Assembly: GCF_017368455.1 (NCBI RefSeq)
Contig: NZ_JAFNJU010000003.1
Location: 186,001-250,000, forward strand
Direction of reading: 5' to 3'
DNA: 64,000 nt
Source of the DNA: Proteiniclasticum aestuarii
GTDB lineage: Bacteria; Bacillota; Clostridia; Clostridiales; Clostridiaceae
Below, piece after piece: positions 63,930 to 64,000 of the stretch; the first letter of the stretch is position 1, and the number at the start of each line of letters is the position of its first letter. A model generated the notes under the pieces. That model searched no databases and had not been told where the DNA came from. It was given only the letters and a program-made list of their open reading frames with translations. The translations under genes and the position numbers were made by a program.

Positions 63930-64000
63930 TCAGAGATCATTTGTGTTGAAGGTGTCCCCATGTTCCAGATCACCATACTGGAAACCTCTTTTGAACCATC
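63930..64000 (-). CDS. 3' end of a gene that continues past the window
   Basis: On the minus strand, an open frame from the edge reads WFKRGFQYGDLEHGDTFNTNDL and stops at 63930-63932. It is placed just before a terminator hairpin, as a gene end would be. It is too short for a family call. Confidence 0.4.
   Translation of the reverse strand, partial: WFKRGFQYGDLEHGDTFNTNDL

Overview
The window is a piece of an anaerobic, moderately AT-rich Firmicutes-type (Clostridia-like) chromosome. The evidence is strong GGAGG ribosome binding sites, AGA-rich codon use, a sodium-pumping oxaloacetate decarboxylase, citrate lyase genes and FCD/GntR-type regulation. I cannot name the genus. The left edge is the conserved run dnaX (5' end missing), ybaB/ebfC, recR.

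From 2603 to 35182 lies a 32.6-kb Tn7-like island. Its ends are two 782-bp direct repeats (unit E, 2603-3384 and 34401-35182) that I read as identical. The whole is flanked by the 5-bp direct repeat AAAAT (2598-2602 and 35183-35187), which is the target duplication expected of Tn7. Joining 2602 to 35188 rebuilds a compact empty site in which recR and the convergent gene at 35238-35759 share one bidirectional terminator. The insertion starts 12 bp after the recR stop codon, so recR is the probable attachment gene read by the island's TniQ/TnsD protein. The island carries tnsA-tnsB-tnsC-tniQ (23966-29744). The cargo is AT-rich: a plasmid-type Rep-like protein, a SEFIR-domain protein, a type I restriction-modification system, a HigBA-like toxin-antitoxin pair, a catalytic-domain-only tyrosine recombinase, a GIY-YIG nuclease, a membrane-tethered PIN-domain protein, lipoproteins and several unknowns.

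The most interesting observation joins two facts. First, by alignment to Tn7 TnsA the two acidic metal ligands of the nuclease are substituted (E63 to Q63, D114 to T115) while the lysine is kept. Second, the island has the layout repeat-DNA-repeat with a target duplication outside, which is what a replicative (cointegrate) Tn7 event leaves. In Tn7, active-site mutation of TnsA is known to switch cut-and-paste to replicative transposition. I therefore infer a naturally replicative Tn7-like system in which the 782-bp unit E fused a plasmid-like donor into recR.

Right of the island, the chromosome holds a mannitol-dehydrogenase-family enzyme and then a large citrate fermentation region. This contains a GntR/FCD regulator, citG, the oxaloacetate decarboxylase operon, a 2-hydroxycarboxylate transporter, one citDEF set on the minus strand, and a divergent citC-citD-citE-citF-citX set on the plus strand. 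Citrate would enter with sodium, be split to acetate and oxaloacetate, and the oxaloacetate be decarboxylated with sodium export. The last part holds housekeeping and stress genes: OsmC-like protein, thioredoxin, dUTPase, an HD hydrolase, an oxidoreductase, two tandem glutathione peroxidases, a DUF427 protein, a WrbA-like flavoprotein, tRNA-Glu(CTC), a CoA-transferase pair with a divergent LysR regulator, an alpha/beta hydrolase and a DUF3048 lipoprotein.
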